NCBI RefSeq assembly: GCF_003853415.1
Contig: NZ_QTPP01000005.1
Location: 62,001 to 126,000, forward strand
Reading direction: 5' to 3'
Length of the DNA stretch: 64,000 nt
DNA from: Burkholderia sp. Bp9142
Lineage (GTDB): Bacteria > Pseudomonadota > Gammaproteobacteria > Burkholderiales > Burkholderiaceae
Part shown: piece after piece, positions 29,037 through 37,885 of the stretch
Layout: every line of letters starts with the position of its first letter
Position numbering within the stretch: position 1 is the first letter of the stretch
Notes under the pieces: generated by a model
What the model was told of the DNA's origin: nothing
Seen by the model: the letters and a program-made list of their open reading frames with translations, nothing else
Databases searched by the model: none
Program-made: the position numbers and the translations under genes

Positions 29037-29468
29037 ATGGCACGCAAGTGGCTCCGCAACGGCGCGCTCGCGTCCGTCTTCGCGATGTTCGCGATGGGTA
29101 TCGTCGGTACGCCGACGGGCAGTCTGGTTTCCGCCGCTTACGCACGGCAGGCCGTTTCGGCCGACCTGGCCGTCGGTGGGGTCGATACGATCCCGACCGC
29201 CCGTCTGCCGCGCGAGGCCGTGACCACGCTTGGCCTGATCGGCGCTGGTGGCCCCTATCCGTACGAGAAGGACGGCGTCGTCTTCGGCAACCGCGAGCGG
29301 ATCCTGCCGAAGGCGAAGCGCGGCTACTACCACGAGTACACGGTGCCGACGCCGCGCGCACGCAATCGCGGCGCGCGCCGGATCGTCTGTGGCGGGCCAT
29401 TGCGCCGGATCGACAACTGTTATTACACGGACGACCACTACAACAGTTTTAAACGTATTGTTGAATGA
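29037..29468 (+). CDS. Secreted barnase-like guanyl-specific ribonuclease
   Basis: Exported RNase of the barnase/N1-T1 family, 143 residues. A Sec signal runs to about residue 36 (SLVSAAYA). The mature part has the family core FGNRERILP, then RGYYHEYTVPTP with the general base Glu100, RGARRIVCG with the substrate-phosphate Arg, and the general acid His134 in TDDHYNSF. All key catalytic residues seem present, so activity is expected. Two cysteines may form a disulfide. The inhibitor gene starts 7 bp after the stop, as expected for a toxic nuclease. Confidence 0.9.
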   Translation: MARKWLRNGALASVFAMFAMGIVGTPTGSLVSAAYARQAVSADLAVGGVDTIPTARLPREAVTTLGLIGAGGPYPYEKDGVVFGNRERILPKAKRGYYHEYTVPTPRARNRGARRIVCGGPLRRIDNCYYTDDHYNSFKRIVE

Positions 29469-29475
29469 CTTCGGG

Positions 29476-30048
29476 ATGAACGGCATGAGCGACTCCATCT
29501 ACGCGCACGACACGGCGGCGGCGGAACTGTTCGCGGCCGGCGACGGCAATCTGTTTCAGCGCGTGATGCAACTACACGCGGCGGCACAGGCCGGCGGCGC
29601 GGCGGAGCAACAGGAAGCCGAGCCCGGGCTTTCATCGAACGAGGAGCCTATGAGCCTTTTCACGACCGTGCGACCCAACCTCGTGCAGTCGATCCGCGCG
29701 TTCCGCGTGCAGGATCTCGCCGACGAAGCCGGCCGGCTCGGCCAGCATTTCCTGTACGCGTATTGCGGCGCCGCGCAGTCGAAGCAGGAGGTGATGGAGA
29801 CGATCGCGACGTCGTTCCTGTTTCCGAAGCATTTCGGGAAGAACTACGACGCGCTGTACGACTGCCTGACCGACCTCGTCGCGAAGGCCGGCGCGCAGCC
29901 CGGTTTCGTGATCGTCCTCGAAGGGCTGCCGATCGCGCAGAAGTTCGACAAGGAAGGGCGCGAGACGCTGCTCGACGTGTTCCGCGAAGCCGCCGAGTTC
30001 TGGGCCGAGCGCAAGGTCGCGTTCCGCGTGTTCTATTCGTTCGCGTAA
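29476..30048 (+). CDS. Barstar-like ribonuclease inhibitor with N-terminal extension
   Basis: Cytoplasmic inhibitor that should bind the RNase before export. From ATG 29476 it has 190 residues: about 58 residues of Ala/Gln-rich extension, then the barstar domain (AYCGAAQSKQEVMETIATSF, FPKHFGKNYDALYDCLTDL, IVLEGLPIAQKF). Asp and Glu on the GKNYDALYDCLTDL helix are where barstar contacts the RNase active site. A second ATG at 29485 is possible. An internal ATG at 29650 has a stronger GAGGAG ribosome-binding site and would give a 132-residue bare barstar domain. A U-tract terminator follows. Confidence 0.88.
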   Translation: MNGMSDSIYAHDTAAAELFAAGDGNLFQRVMQLHAAAQAGGAAEQQEAEPGLSSNEEPMSLFTTVRPNLVQSIRAFRVQDLADEAGRLGQHFLYAYCGAAQSKQEVMETIATSFLFPKHFGKNYDALYDCLTDLVAKAGAQPGFVIVLEGLPIAQKFDKEGRETLLDVFREAAEFWAERKVAFRVFYSFA

Positions 30049-30097
30049 GCGCGAATCGCGCGTATCCATTGGCCGCGCGCCTGCGGCCGATCTGCCG

Positions 30098-30125
30098 AAA
30101 AGCCCGCGTCAAGCGGGTTTTTTTG
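30098..30125 (+). terminator. Intrinsic terminator after the RNase-inhibitor pair
   Basis: AAAAGCCCGC-GTCAA-GCGGG followed by seven T residues, about 50 bp after the barstar stop codon. A clear rho-independent terminator for the two-gene operon. Confidence 0.85.
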
Positions 30126-30286
30126 CGTCCGCGCGACGCGGACGGGCCGGTGCGGGACGTCGCTCGCCGACACCGGCCTGTCATCGGACGCCTTTTTTCG
30201 AGGCAATCCCGGTCGGCCCGGCTGCCGCAGCGGTCGCGCCGGGTGCATGAAACAAACCTTCGAGAGAAGGCCGTTTTCCCATGAAT

Positions 30287-30317
30287 ACGCGCCGTGCCAC
30301 CGCGTGCCACGGCGCGT
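30287..30317 (-). terminator. Perfect 10-bp inverted repeat downstream of rsmE
   Basis: ACGCGCCGTG and CACGGCGCGT flank an 11-nt loop 9 bp after the rsmE stop. There is no adjacent U-tract. A second small stem, CCTTC-TCTC-GAAGG then TTTGTTT on the minus strand (30270-30250), lies further on and could be the actual end. Confidence 0.4.
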
Positions 30318-30325
30318 CGATCTCA

Positions 30326-31093
30326 TCACCATCCGCCCCAGCGCGCCGCGAGCGCTGCCAGCACGGCCGCACCGGCGGTCTCGGTGCGCAGCACGCGGGG
30401 CCCGAGCGACAACGCGGTGAACCCGTGTGCGCGGGCCGCGTTTTCCTCGTCCGGCGACAGCCCTCCCTCCGGCCCGATCAGCAGCGTGACGGCTGCCGCG
30501 GGCGGCGCGTCGGGCAGCGATGCGAACGGGATGCTCGCGCGCGGCGACAGCAGCAACCGCAACTCACCGCCGGCCGGCGCGGCCGGCAGCGTATCGAGCC
30601 ACGCGCCGAAGCCCCGTACCGCCGCGACCTCGGGCACGCGGTTGCGCCCGCATTGTTCGCACGACGCGCGCACGACGCCGCGCCAGTGCGCGACGCGTTT
30701 GTCCGCGCGCTCGCCCGACAGTTTCACGACGCCGCGCGCGGTCGACAGCGGCACGACCGCCGCGACGCCGAGCTCGACGGCTTTCTCGATCACCCAGTCC
30801 ATCTTGTCGCCGCCGGCGATGCCTTGCGCGAGCGTCACGCGATAGGGCGGCTCGGCCTCGGCCGGGTCGAACGCTTCGATCTGCGCGAGCGCGTTGCGCT
30901 TGTCGATCTCGACGAGCCGCGCGCGGTACTGGCCGCCGCTGCCGTCGAACAGCGCGAGCGTGTCGCCGGGCTGCAGCCGCAGCACTTGCGCGTGACGCGC
31001 GACGTCGGCCGGCAGCGTGAGCGTCGCATCGGCGTGCAGCGCCGCTTCGACGAAAAAGCGCGGCACGGCCGCGGTGGTGGTGGCTTCATTCAT
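30326..31093 (-). CDS. rsmE: 16S rRNA (uracil-1498-N3) methyltransferase
   Basis: Methylates U1498 of 16S rRNA. The 255-residue SPOUT-family protein begins MNEATTTAAVPRFFVEAAL with an N-terminal PUA-like domain, and the trefoil-knot part carries LLIGPEGGLSPDEENAA and SLGPRVLRTETAGAAVLAAL. An alternative ATG at 31114 overlaps the upstream VOC gene stop (ATGA) and would add 7 residues; GGAG lies 11 bp before the chosen ATG 31093. Cytoplasmic, housekeeping. Confidence 0.94.
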   Translation of the reverse strand: MNEATTTAAVPRFFVEAALHADATLTLPADVARHAQVLRLQPGDTLALFDGSGGQYRARLVEIDKRNALAQIEAFDPAEAEPPYRVTLAQGIAGGDKMDWVIEKAVELGVAAVVPLSTARGVVKLSGERADKRVAHWRGVVRASCEQCGRNRVPEVAAVRGFGAWLDTLPAAPAGGELRLLLSPRASIPFASLPDAPPAAAVTLLIGPEGGLSPDEENAARAHGFTALSLGPRVLRTETAGAAVLAALAARWGGW

Positions 31094-31110
31094 GCTTGAT
31101 GCGGCTCCGT

Positions 31111-31527
31111 TCATGCGACCAGGCGGCGTCCGAGCGCCCAGCGGTAGCCGTCGAGATCCTCGATCTGCGCGAAGCGGTCGCCCCAGAACTGGTCCTGCGG
31201 CGCGGTCAGCGACTTCGCGCCTGCGTCGAGCGCGCGCTGCCAGGTCGCGTCGACGTCGTCGACATACAGATAGAACGACTGCGGGGCGGTTGCGTGCGCA
31301 CTCTTCGGCGTAAGGGCGATCGAGCCGAACGCGCCTTCGGGCGCGAACATCACGATCAGCTGCCCGCGATAGGTCATCTCGACGTGCATGATCGCGCCGT
31401 CCTCGTCGTGGACGTCGCGCAGCTCGAAGCCGAATGCGGCCTGGAAGAACTCGATGGCAGCCTGCGCATTGCGCACGGCCAGATAAGGCGTCAACCAAGG
31501 CACGTTGGCCGGACGTGGATCGGTCAT
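31111..31527 (-). CDS. VOC-family (glyoxalase/PhnB-like) protein
   Basis: A 138-residue vicinal-oxygen-chelate fold protein with the PhnB-like start WLTPYLAVRNAQAAIEFFQAAFGF and the second half ending QDQFWGDRFAQIEDLDGYRWALG. Candidate metal ligands include His48 in IMHVEM and Glu in IEDLDG, but the full set is not obvious. Function unknown; proteins of this type are often annotated as glyoxalase-like. Immediately upstream of rsmE with overlapping or near-overlapping ends, so probably in one transcript. Confidence 0.85.
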   Translation of the reverse strand: MTDPRPANVPWLTPYLAVRNAQAAIEFFQAAFGFELRDVHDEDGAIMHVEMTYRGQLIVMFAPEGAFGSIALTPKSAHATAPQSFYLYVDDVDATWQRALDAGAKSLTAPQDQFWGDRFAQIEDLDGYRWALGRRLVA

Positions 31528-31734
31528 GAAATCTCCTGTCGAACAGTGTTGGCGCTTGAGCGGCTACGCCGGTCCCATGCCTTGCGGTCGGCGGATAGCG
31601 GCGCCCGGGGTTCGGTCCCGCGCCGTGCCGCGGCTACCTCGGCGGGCCCCTGTATCGTCCCGGGCCCGTGCGTCGCGGGTCGAGCGACGGAGAAGGCGCG
31701 GCCAACCCGCCGAACGAGGCGTTCGCCCGGAAGC

Positions 31735-32592
31735 TCAGCGGCGAGCGCCCAGTGTATCGCGCAGCGCGCGCGGCAGGGCAAAGAGGGCCGCATGAAGCCG
31801 CGCATCGTAGTAGCGCAAGCCCTGCACGCGGCGTGCGGCGAGCCGTTCGTCGATGTCGTGCGCAAACAGCGCGGCCGCATCGAGCGTGTCGCTCGCGATC
31901 GCCATCAGCCATTGGGATCCGTACAGCGGCACGTGCGCGGACAGCGGATCGACGACCGCGAAGCTCGCGCGCAGGTCGTCGAGCAGCGCGGCGATGCGCG
32001 CCGTGTGGAACACCGGCGAGCCGAGATGCATCGAGATCGCGCCGCACGGTGTGAGGATCCGCTTGAGCCGCGCGTAGAACTCGCGCGTATAGAGGCCGGC
32101 CGCCGGCGAATCGGGCGGCGTGAGGTCGAACACGACGAGATCGAAATGCTCGACGGTCGACGCGACGAAATGCGCGGCGTCGCCGATCACGACCTCGACG
32201 CGCGGGTCGTCGAGCGCGCCCTGGTGCACGTCGTCGAGATAGCGGCGCGCCATGCCGACCACTTCGTCGTCGAGCTCCGCGACGACGATCCGCTCGATGC
32301 ACGCGTGCTTGAGCAGCTGGCGCGCGGCGCCGCCGTCGCCGCCGCCGAGCACGAGCGCCTTGCGCGGGCACGGATGCGCGAGCGCGGCCGGGTGCGTCAT
32401 GCACTCGTGGTACACGTATTCGTCGCCGACCGACGTCATCGGCCGGCCGTCCAGCGTGAACAGGCGGCCGAGCTGCGGGGTTTCCCAGACCTCGATGTGC
32501 TGATGCGGCGACGCGACGTGCGCGAGCCGGCGCGCGTTCGGGAAGCCGTACGCGGCGTCGGGCGTGGGATGGAAGAGAAGGGTCGTGTTCAC
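31735..32592 (-). CDS. speE: Spermidine synthase-family aminopropyltransferase
   Basis: Transfers aminopropyl from decarboxylated SAM to putrescine. 285 residues from GTG 32592 (NTTLLFHPTPDAAYGFPN). It shows DEYVYHECMTHPA, the nucleotide-binding LVLGGGDGGAARQLL, VVAELDDEVVGMARRYL and the FDLTPPDSPAAGLYT region that carries the conserved Asp. No speD lies in the window. The 207-bp gap to the VOC gene makes it a separate unit; it is divergent from tkt. Confidence 0.9.
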   Translation of the reverse strand: MNTTLLFHPTPDAAYGFPNARRLAHVASPHQHIEVWETPQLGRLFTLDGRPMTSVGDEYVYHECMTHPAALAHPCPRKALVLGGGDGGAARQLLKHACIERIVVAELDDEVVGMARRYLDDVHQGALDDPRVEVVIGDAAHFVASTVEHFDLVVFDLTPPDSPAAGLYTREFYARLKRILTPCGAISMHLGSPVFHTARIAALLDDLRASFAVVDPLSAHVPLYGSQWLMAIASDTLDAAALFAHDIDERLAARRVQGLRYYDARLHAALFALPRALRDTLGARR

Positions 32593-32707
32593 GGGCGGGC
32601 CGCTCGGGGCAGGCAGTTCCGACGTCTGAATTATAGGAGGCGCGCGGTTTGGCGGAAAACCGTGCCGGAACACTACGCGCCGACAAGGGAAATGTCAGCC
32701 CATCTGT

Positions 32708-32713
32708 TAAAAT
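32708..32713 (+). promoter_or_regulatory. Candidate -10 element for tkt
   Basis: TAAAAT lies 140 bp before the tkt ATG in the divergent speE-tkt gap, implying a long leader. No -35 was verified. Confidence 0.35.
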
Positions 32714-32852
32714 GACGAGCTTTGCAGCCTCGTCCGTAGGCTCCGTCCGCTTCGCGTCCGTCAGGCGCCGCACCGCGCGCCGGGAACGATCGACGCCCGA
32801 GCTTCCGGATGCCGCCGTGCCCCGTTTCCTCGACTCGTTCTCCGGACTCGAC

Positions 32853-34880
32853 ATGACGACTTCGTCTCCCGCCTCCACCACCCTGATGGCCAACGCGATC
32901 CGTGCGCTCGCGATGGACGCCGTCCAGCAAGCGAACTCCGGCCACCCCGGCATGCCGATGGGCATGGCCGAAATCGGCGTTGCGCTCTGGTCGCGCCATC
33001 TGAAGCACAACCCGACGAACCCGCACTGGGCGGATCGCGACCGTTTCGTGCTGTCGAACGGCCATGGCTCGATGCTGCTGTACTCGCTGCTGCACCTGAC
33101 CGGCTACGACCTGCCGATGGAAGAGCTGAAGAACTTCCGCCAGCTGCACTCGAAGACGCCGGGGCACCCGGAATACGGCATCACGCCGGGCGTCGAGACG
33201 ACCACCGGCCCGCTCGGCCAGGGTCTCGCGAACGCGGTCGGCATGGCGCTCGGCGAAGCGCTGCTGGCCGACGAGTTCAACCGCGACGGCGCGAAGATCG
33301 TCGATCACCACACGTACGTGTTCCTCGGCGACGGCTGCCTGATGGAAGGCATCTCGCACGAAGCCTGCTCGCTCGCGGGCACGCTGAAGCTGAACAAGCT
33401 GATCGCGCTGTACGACGACAACGGCATCTCGATCGACGGCGACGTCGTGAACTGGTTCCACGACGACACGCCGAAGCGCTTCGAGGCGTACGGCTGGAAC
33501 GTGATCCCGAACGTGAACGGCCATGACGTCGACGCGGTCGACGCGGCGATCGCGAAGGCGAAGCTGTCGGACAAGCCGACGCTGATCTGTTGCAAGACGG
33601 TGATCGGCCAGGGCGCGGCGACCAAGGCGGGCGGTCACGACGTGCACGGCGCGGCGCTCGGCGCGGAAGAAATCGCGAAGACGCGCGAAGCGCTCGGCTG
33701 GAAGTGGGAGCCGTTCGTGATTCCGCAGGAAGTCTATGTGGCATGGGACGCGAAGGAAGCCGGCAAGCGTGCCGAGACCGAATGGGATGCGACGTTCGCC
33801 GCATATCGCGCGAAATTCCCGGCAGAAGCCGCTGAATTCGAGCGCCGGATGGCCAACAAGCTGCCGGCCGACTGGGCCGAGAAGGCCGCGGCGATCATCG
33901 CCGGCGCGAACGAGCGCGCCGAAACGGTTGCGACCCGCAAGGCGTCGCAGCAGGCGATCGAAGGGCTGGCCGCCGCACTGCCGGAACTGCTCGGCGGCTC
34001 GGCCGACCTGACCGGTTCGAACCTGACCAACTGGAAGGCGTCGAAGGCGGTGCGCGCGAATCCGGAAGGCGCGGGCGTGCTGCTCGGCAATCACATCAAC
34101 TACGGCGTGCGCGAATTCGGCATGAGCGCCGCGATCAACGGCCTCGCGCTGCACGGCGGCCACAAGCCGTTCGGCGGCACGTTCCTGACGTTCTCCGACT
34201 ACAGCCGCAACGCGCTGCGCGTCGCGGCGCTGATGAAGGTCCCGTCGATCTTCGTGTTCACGCACGATTCGATCGGCCTCGGCGAAGACGGCCCGACGCA
34301 CCAGTCGATCGAGCACGTGTCGAGCCTGCGCCTGATCCCGAACCACGACGTGTGGCGTCCGGCCGACACGGTCGAGACGGCCGTCGCATGGACGCACGCG
34401 GTTGCCGCCGACCGTCCGTCGAGCCTGATCTTCAGCCGCCAGAACCTCGCGTTCAACCCGCGCACCGATGCGCAGATCGCGAACGTCGCGAAGGGCGGCT
34501 ACGTGCTGAAGGACTGGGACGAAGAGATCGTCGCGCGCAAGATCATCCTGATCGCGACGGGCTCGGAAGTCGAGCTCGCGATGAAGGCCGTCGCGCCGCT
34601 CGCGCAGCAGGGCATCGCGGCCCGCGTCGTGTCGATGCCGTCGACCAACGTGTTCGACCGCCAGGACGCCGAATACCGCGAACGCGTGCTGCCGCACGGC
34701 GTGCGCCGCGTCGCGATCGAAGCGGGCGTGACCGCGTTCTGGCACAAGTACGTCGGCCTCGAAGGCGGCATCGTCGGGATCGACACGTTCGGCGAATCGG
34801 CGCCGGCCGGCGTGCTGTTCAAGTACTTCGGCTTCACCGTCGAGCACGTCGTCGAGACCGCGAAGGCCGTGCTGGCCTAA
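32853..34880 (+). CDS. tkt: Transketolase
   Basis: Thiamine-diphosphate enzyme exchanging two-carbon units in the pentose phosphate pathway and, in some organisms, the Calvin cycle. The 675-residue protein has [15 protein letters not shown], the ThDP/Mg motif [13 protein letters not shown] ... [10 protein letters not shown], and the central [16 protein letters not shown] with the catalytic Glu. ATG 32853 is chosen; the frame extends upstream through unlikely sequence. gap follows 85 bp downstream in the same direction, a common pairing. Confidence 0.97.
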   Translation: MTTSSPASTTLMANAIRALAMDAVQQANSGHPGMPMGMAEIGVALWSRHLKHNPTNPHWADRDRFVLSNGHGSMLLYSLLHLTGYDLPMEELKNFRQLHSKTPGHPEYGITPGVETTTGPLGQGLANAVGMALGEALLADEFNRDGAKIVDHHTYVFLGDGCLMEGISHEACSLAGTLKLNKLIALYDDNGISIDGDVVNWFHDDTPKRFEAYGWNVIPNVNGHDVDAVDAAIAKAKLSDKPTLICCKTVIGQGAATKAGGHDVHGAALGAEEIAKTREALGWKWEPFVIPQEVYVAWDAKEAGKRAETEWDATFAAYRAKFPAEAAEFERRMANKLPADWAEKAAAIIAGANERAETVATRKASQQAIEGLAAALPELLGGSADLTGSNLTNWKASKAVRANPEGAGVLLGNHINYGVREFGMSAAINGLALHGGHKPFGGTFLTFSDYSRNALRVAALMKVPSIFVFTHDSIGLGEDGPTHQSIEHVSSLRLIPNHDVWRPADTVETAVAWTHAVAADRPSSLIFSRQNLAFNPRTDAQIANVAKGGYVLKDWDEEIVARKIILIATGSEVELAMKAVAPLAQQGIAARVVSMPSTNVFDRQDAEYRERVLPHGVRRVAIEAGVTAFWHKYVGLEGGIVGIDTFGESAPAGVLFKYFGFTVEHVVETAKAVLA

Positions 34881-34965
34881 AAGCATTCGCGACGCGCGCC
34901 ATGCCGCGCGCGTCGCACCGTGAAGCTGCACGAAACGAATTTTTTCAGCCATCAGGAGATAGACC

Positions 34966-35976
34966 ATGACGATCCGCGTCGCAATCAACGGCTACGGCCG
35001 TATCGGCCGCAACACGCTGCGCGCGTTCTATGAAAACGGCAAGAAGCACGATCTCGAGATCGTCGCGATCAACGACCTGGGCGACGCGAAGACCAACGCG
35101 CACCTGACCCAGTACGACACCGCGCACGGCAAGTTCCCGGGCGAAGTGTCGGTCGACGGCGACTACCTCGTCGTGAACGGCGACAAGATCCGCGTGCTGG
35201 CCAACCGCAACCCGGCGGAACTGCCGTGGGGCGAGCTCGGCGTCGACGTCGTGATGGAATGCACGGGCTTCTTCACGACGAAGGAAAAGGCGAGCGCGCA
35301 CCTGAAGGGCGGCGCGAAGAAGGTGATCATCTCGGCGCCGGGCGGCAAGGACGTCGACGCGACGATCGTCTACGGCGTGAACCACGACGTGCTGAAGGCC
35401 GAGCACACCGTCATCTCGAACGCATCGTGCACGACGAACTGCCTCGCGCCGCTCGTCAAGCCGCTGAACGACCGGATCGGCCTCGAAACCGGCCTGATGA
35501 CGACGATCCACGCGTACACGAACGACCAGGTGCTGACGGACGTCTACCACGAAGACCTGCGCCGCGCGCGTTCGGCCACGCACAGCCAGATCCCGACGAA
35601 GACGGGCGCTGCATCGGCCGTCGGCCTCGTGCTGCCGGAACTGAACGGCAAGCTCGACGGCTACGCGATCCGCGTCCCGACGATCAACGTGTCGATCGTC
35701 GACCTGTCGTTCATCGCGAAGCGCGACACGACGGTCGAGGAAGTCAACGCGATCATGAAGGAAGCATCGGAAGGCGCGCTGAAGGGCATCCTCGGCTACA
35801 ACGACGCACCGCTGGTGTCGATCGACTTCAACCACAACCCGGCTTCGTCGACGTTCGACGCAACGCTGACCAAGGTGTCGGGCCGCCTCGTCAAGGTGTC
35901 GAGCTGGTACGACAACGAGTGGGGTTTCTCGAACCGCATGCTGGATACGGCAGTCGCATTCGCGAACGCGAAGTAA
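34966..35976 (+). CDS. gap: Glyceraldehyde-3-phosphate dehydrogenase, type I
   Basis: NAD-dependent oxidation and phosphorylation of glyceraldehyde 3-phosphate. 336 residues with the cofactor loop [10 protein letters not shown] at 8-16, active-site Cys155 in [12 protein letters not shown] and His182 in [12 protein letters not shown] 34966 follows AGGAG. Downstream of tkt and followed by a strong terminator. In this window it would receive glyceraldehyde 3-phosphate made by both the Eda and DgoA aldolases. Confidence 0.98.
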   Translation: MTIRVAINGYGRIGRNTLRAFYENGKKHDLEIVAINDLGDAKTNAHLTQYDTAHGKFPGEVSVDGDYLVVNGDKIRVLANRNPAELPWGELGVDVVMECTGFFTTKEKASAHLKGGAKKVIISAPGGKDVDATIVYGVNHDVLKAEHTVISNASCTTNCLAPLVKPLNDRIGLETGLMTTIHAYTNDQVLTDVYHEDLRRARSATHSQIPTKTGAASAVGLVLPELNGKLDGYAIRVPTINVSIVDLSFIAKRDTTVEEVNAIMKEASEGALKGILGYNDAPLVSIDFNHNPASSTFDATLTKVSGRLVKVSSWYDNEWGFSNRMLDTAVAFANAK

Positions 35977-36024
35977 TCCCGCACGTCGTGCGGCCGCCGC
36001 GAGGCGGCCCGCGCGGCGAACGAG

Positions 36025-36058
36025 CCCGGCCCGGTTTATTTACCGGCCGGGTTTTTTA
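36025..36058 (+). terminator. Terminator of gap, overlapping the convergent LysR gene end
   Basis: CCCGGCC(C)GGT pairs with ACCGGCCGGG (one bulged C) and is followed by six T residues. The T-tract runs into the TTA that is the LysR gene stop codon on the other strand, so one compact element separates the convergent genes. Confidence 0.85.
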
Positions 36059-36946
36059 TTGCCCGGCGTTCGCCGTCACGTGTTCGAGCGCGTCGACGAA
36101 CGCGTGTTTCAGCGGGCTGTCGAGGTCGGTCCACGCGAGCCCGATGCCGGTGCGGTGGCCGGCCAGGTCGAGCGGCCGCGCGAGCACGTTCGGCGGCAGT
36201 GCGCTCGCGGCTTGCGCCGGGATCAGCCCGATGCCCATCCCGGCCGCGACGAGCGCGAGCATCGTCGTGAATTCCCCGAATTCCTGCCCGATCTCGAGCG
36301 TCGTGCCCGCACGGCTCAGCGCGAGCAGCATGTCGTCGTGAAAGCCGGGCGCGTAGCGGCGCGCGAGCACGAACGCGGGCTGGCCGCGCAACGCGGCCGG
36401 CGCGATCGTGGCGTGCGCGGCGAGGGGATGGTCGAGCGGCAGCGCGACGACGAAGCCTTCCTCGAGCACCACGCGCGTGCCGATGCCCGCATACGCGGCG
36501 GGCAGCCGGATCATCCCGAAATCGATGCGCCGGTCGCGCAGTGCGGTGACCTGGTCGGGCGTCGGCAAATCCTTCAGTTCGACCGTGATCAGCGGATAGC
36601 GCTCGCGCATCGTGCGCAGCACGGCCGGCAGCAGCGTCGGCAGCACCGACGACACGAACGCGATGCGCAGCGTGCCGATCTCGCCGCGGCTCGACAGCCG
36701 CGCCATCTGCTCCGCGCGCGCGGCCTGCTGCAGCGTCGCCCGTGCTTCGGGCAGGAATACGCGCCCCGTGTCGCTGAGTTCGACCTTGTGGCGGTCGCGC
36801 TCGAACAGCCGTGCGCCGAGCGCTTCCTCGAGCGCCTTGATCTGCATGCTCAGCGCGGACTGCACGATGAACAGGCGCTGCGCGGCGCGCCCGAAATGCA
36901 GCTCTTCCGCGAGTGTGACGAAGGCGCGCAATTGCTTGAGTTCCAT
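36056..36946 (-). CDS. LysR-family regulator, probably of the idonate genes
   Basis: 296-residue LysR-type regulator: N-terminal helix-turn-helix (MELKQLRAFVTLAEELHFGRAAQRL ... ALEEALGARLFERD) and a C-terminal periplasmic-binding-like effector domain (from about 90). It is divergent from idnO-idnD with a 149-bp gap containing a dyad at 36970-36996, the usual layout for a LysR regulator acting on its neighbours. Idonate genes in enteric bacteria are controlled by LacI-type proteins, so this would be a different solution. Effector unknown. Confidence 0.9.
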   Translation of the reverse strand: MELKQLRAFVTLAEELHFGRAAQRLFIVQSALSMQIKALEEALGARLFERDRHKVELSDTGRVFLPEARATLQQAARAEQMARLSSRGEIGTLRIAFVSSVLPTLLPAVLRTMRERYPLITVELKDLPTPDQVTALRDRRIDFGMIRLPAAYAGIGTRVVLEEGFVVALPLDHPLAAHATIAPAALRGQPAFVLARRYAPGFHDDMLLALSRAGTTLEIGQEFGEFTTMLALVAAGMGIGLIPAQAASALPPNVLARPLDLAGHRTGIGLAWTDLDSPLKHAFVDALEHVTANAGQ

Positions 36947-36969
36947 GATGGGCGGCCGGCGGCGAACGG

Positions 36970-36996
36970 TGATCGGATTTCATGATAACCGGATCA
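36970..36996. promoter_or_regulatory. Dyad in LysR-idnO intergenic region, possible LysR site
   Basis: TGATCGG and CCGGATCA form imperfect inverted arms (one missing C) around a 12-bp centre containing TCATGA. It lies 24 bp from the LysR start and 100 bp from idnO, the right place for an activator/autoregulator site. Confidence 0.4.
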
Positions 36997-37095
36997 AAAA
37001 AGACCATTGGCGCGCCCCCGGCCGAGCGCCGAAGATACCCTCGACGCGAGACCGGCCGCGACCGGCGGCCGGCTCGATGGCACGAGGAGACATGC

Positions 37096-37869
37096 ATGAG
37101 CAACGCGCTTGACCGGTTCCGCCTGGACGGCCGCCGCGCACTGATCACGGGTTCCGGACGCGGGATCGGGCTGACGCTCGCCCGCGGGCTCGCGCAAGCC
37201 GGTGCGGCAATCGTGATCAACGATCGCAATGAGGAGAAGGCCGCGACGCTCGCGCGCCATTTCCGCGAGGAAGGCTTCGCGGCCGACTACGCAGTGTTCG
37301 ACGTCGCCGAGCACGCGCAGGTGCGCGCGGCGATCGACGATTTCGAGGCGCGCGTCGGCGCGATCGACATCCTCGTGAACAACGCGGGCATCCAGCGCCG
37401 CGCGCCGCTCGATGCATTCGATCCGGACGACTGGCACGCGCTGATGCGCGTGAATCTCGACGGTGTGTTCAACGTCGCGCAGGCGGTGGCGCGCCACATG
37501 ATCACGCGCGGCCGCGGCAAGATCATCAATATCTGCTCGGTGCAGAGCGAACTCGCACGGCCGACGATCGCGCCGTATGCGGCGACGAAGGGCGCGGTGC
37601 GGATGCTGACGAAAGGGATGTGCGCCGACTGGGCGCGTCACGGCATCCAGGCGAACGGCCTCGCGCCCGGCTATTTCGAGACCGAACTGAATCGCGCGCT
37701 GGTCGACGACGCGGCGTTCTCCGACTGGCTGTGCAAGCGCACGCCGGCCGGACGCTGGGGGCGCGTCGACGAGCTGTGCGGCGCGGCGATCTTCCTCGCG
37801 TCGGCCGCATCCGATTTCGTGAACGGCCAGACGCTGTTCGTCGACGGCGGGCTGACCAGCGCCGTCTAG
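37096..37869 (+). CDS. idnO: Gluconate 5-dehydrogenase / SDR, IdnO-like
   Basis: Reduces 5-keto-D-gluconate to D-gluconate, the second step of idonate use. The 257-residue SDR starts LDRFRLDGRRALITGSGRGIG (loop Gly19-Gly25), has NNAGIQRR, and Tyr161/Lys165 in YAATK. The NAGIQRRAPL and ADWARHGIQANGLAPGYFETELN segments are typical of IdnO/gluconate 5-dehydrogenases. ATG 37096 follows GAGGAGACATGC. idnD follows 16 bp downstream. Confidence 0.88.
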   Translation: MSNALDRFRLDGRRALITGSGRGIGLTLARGLAQAGAAIVINDRNEEKAATLARHFREEGFAADYAVFDVAEHAQVRAAIDDFEARVGAIDILVNNAGIQRRAPLDAFDPDDWHALMRVNLDGVFNVAQAVARHMITRGRGKIINICSVQSELARPTIAPYAATKGAVRMLTKGMCADWARHGIQANGLAPGYFETELNRALVDDAAFSDWLCKRTPAGRWGRVDELCGAAIFLASAASDFVNGQTLFVDGGLTSAV

Positions 37870-37885
37870 GGAAGGGAGGAACGTC

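Noticed and set aside
36025..36058. Riboswitch or regulatory hairpin downstream of gap
   Set aside because: A simple convergent terminator with a U-tract explains it fully.
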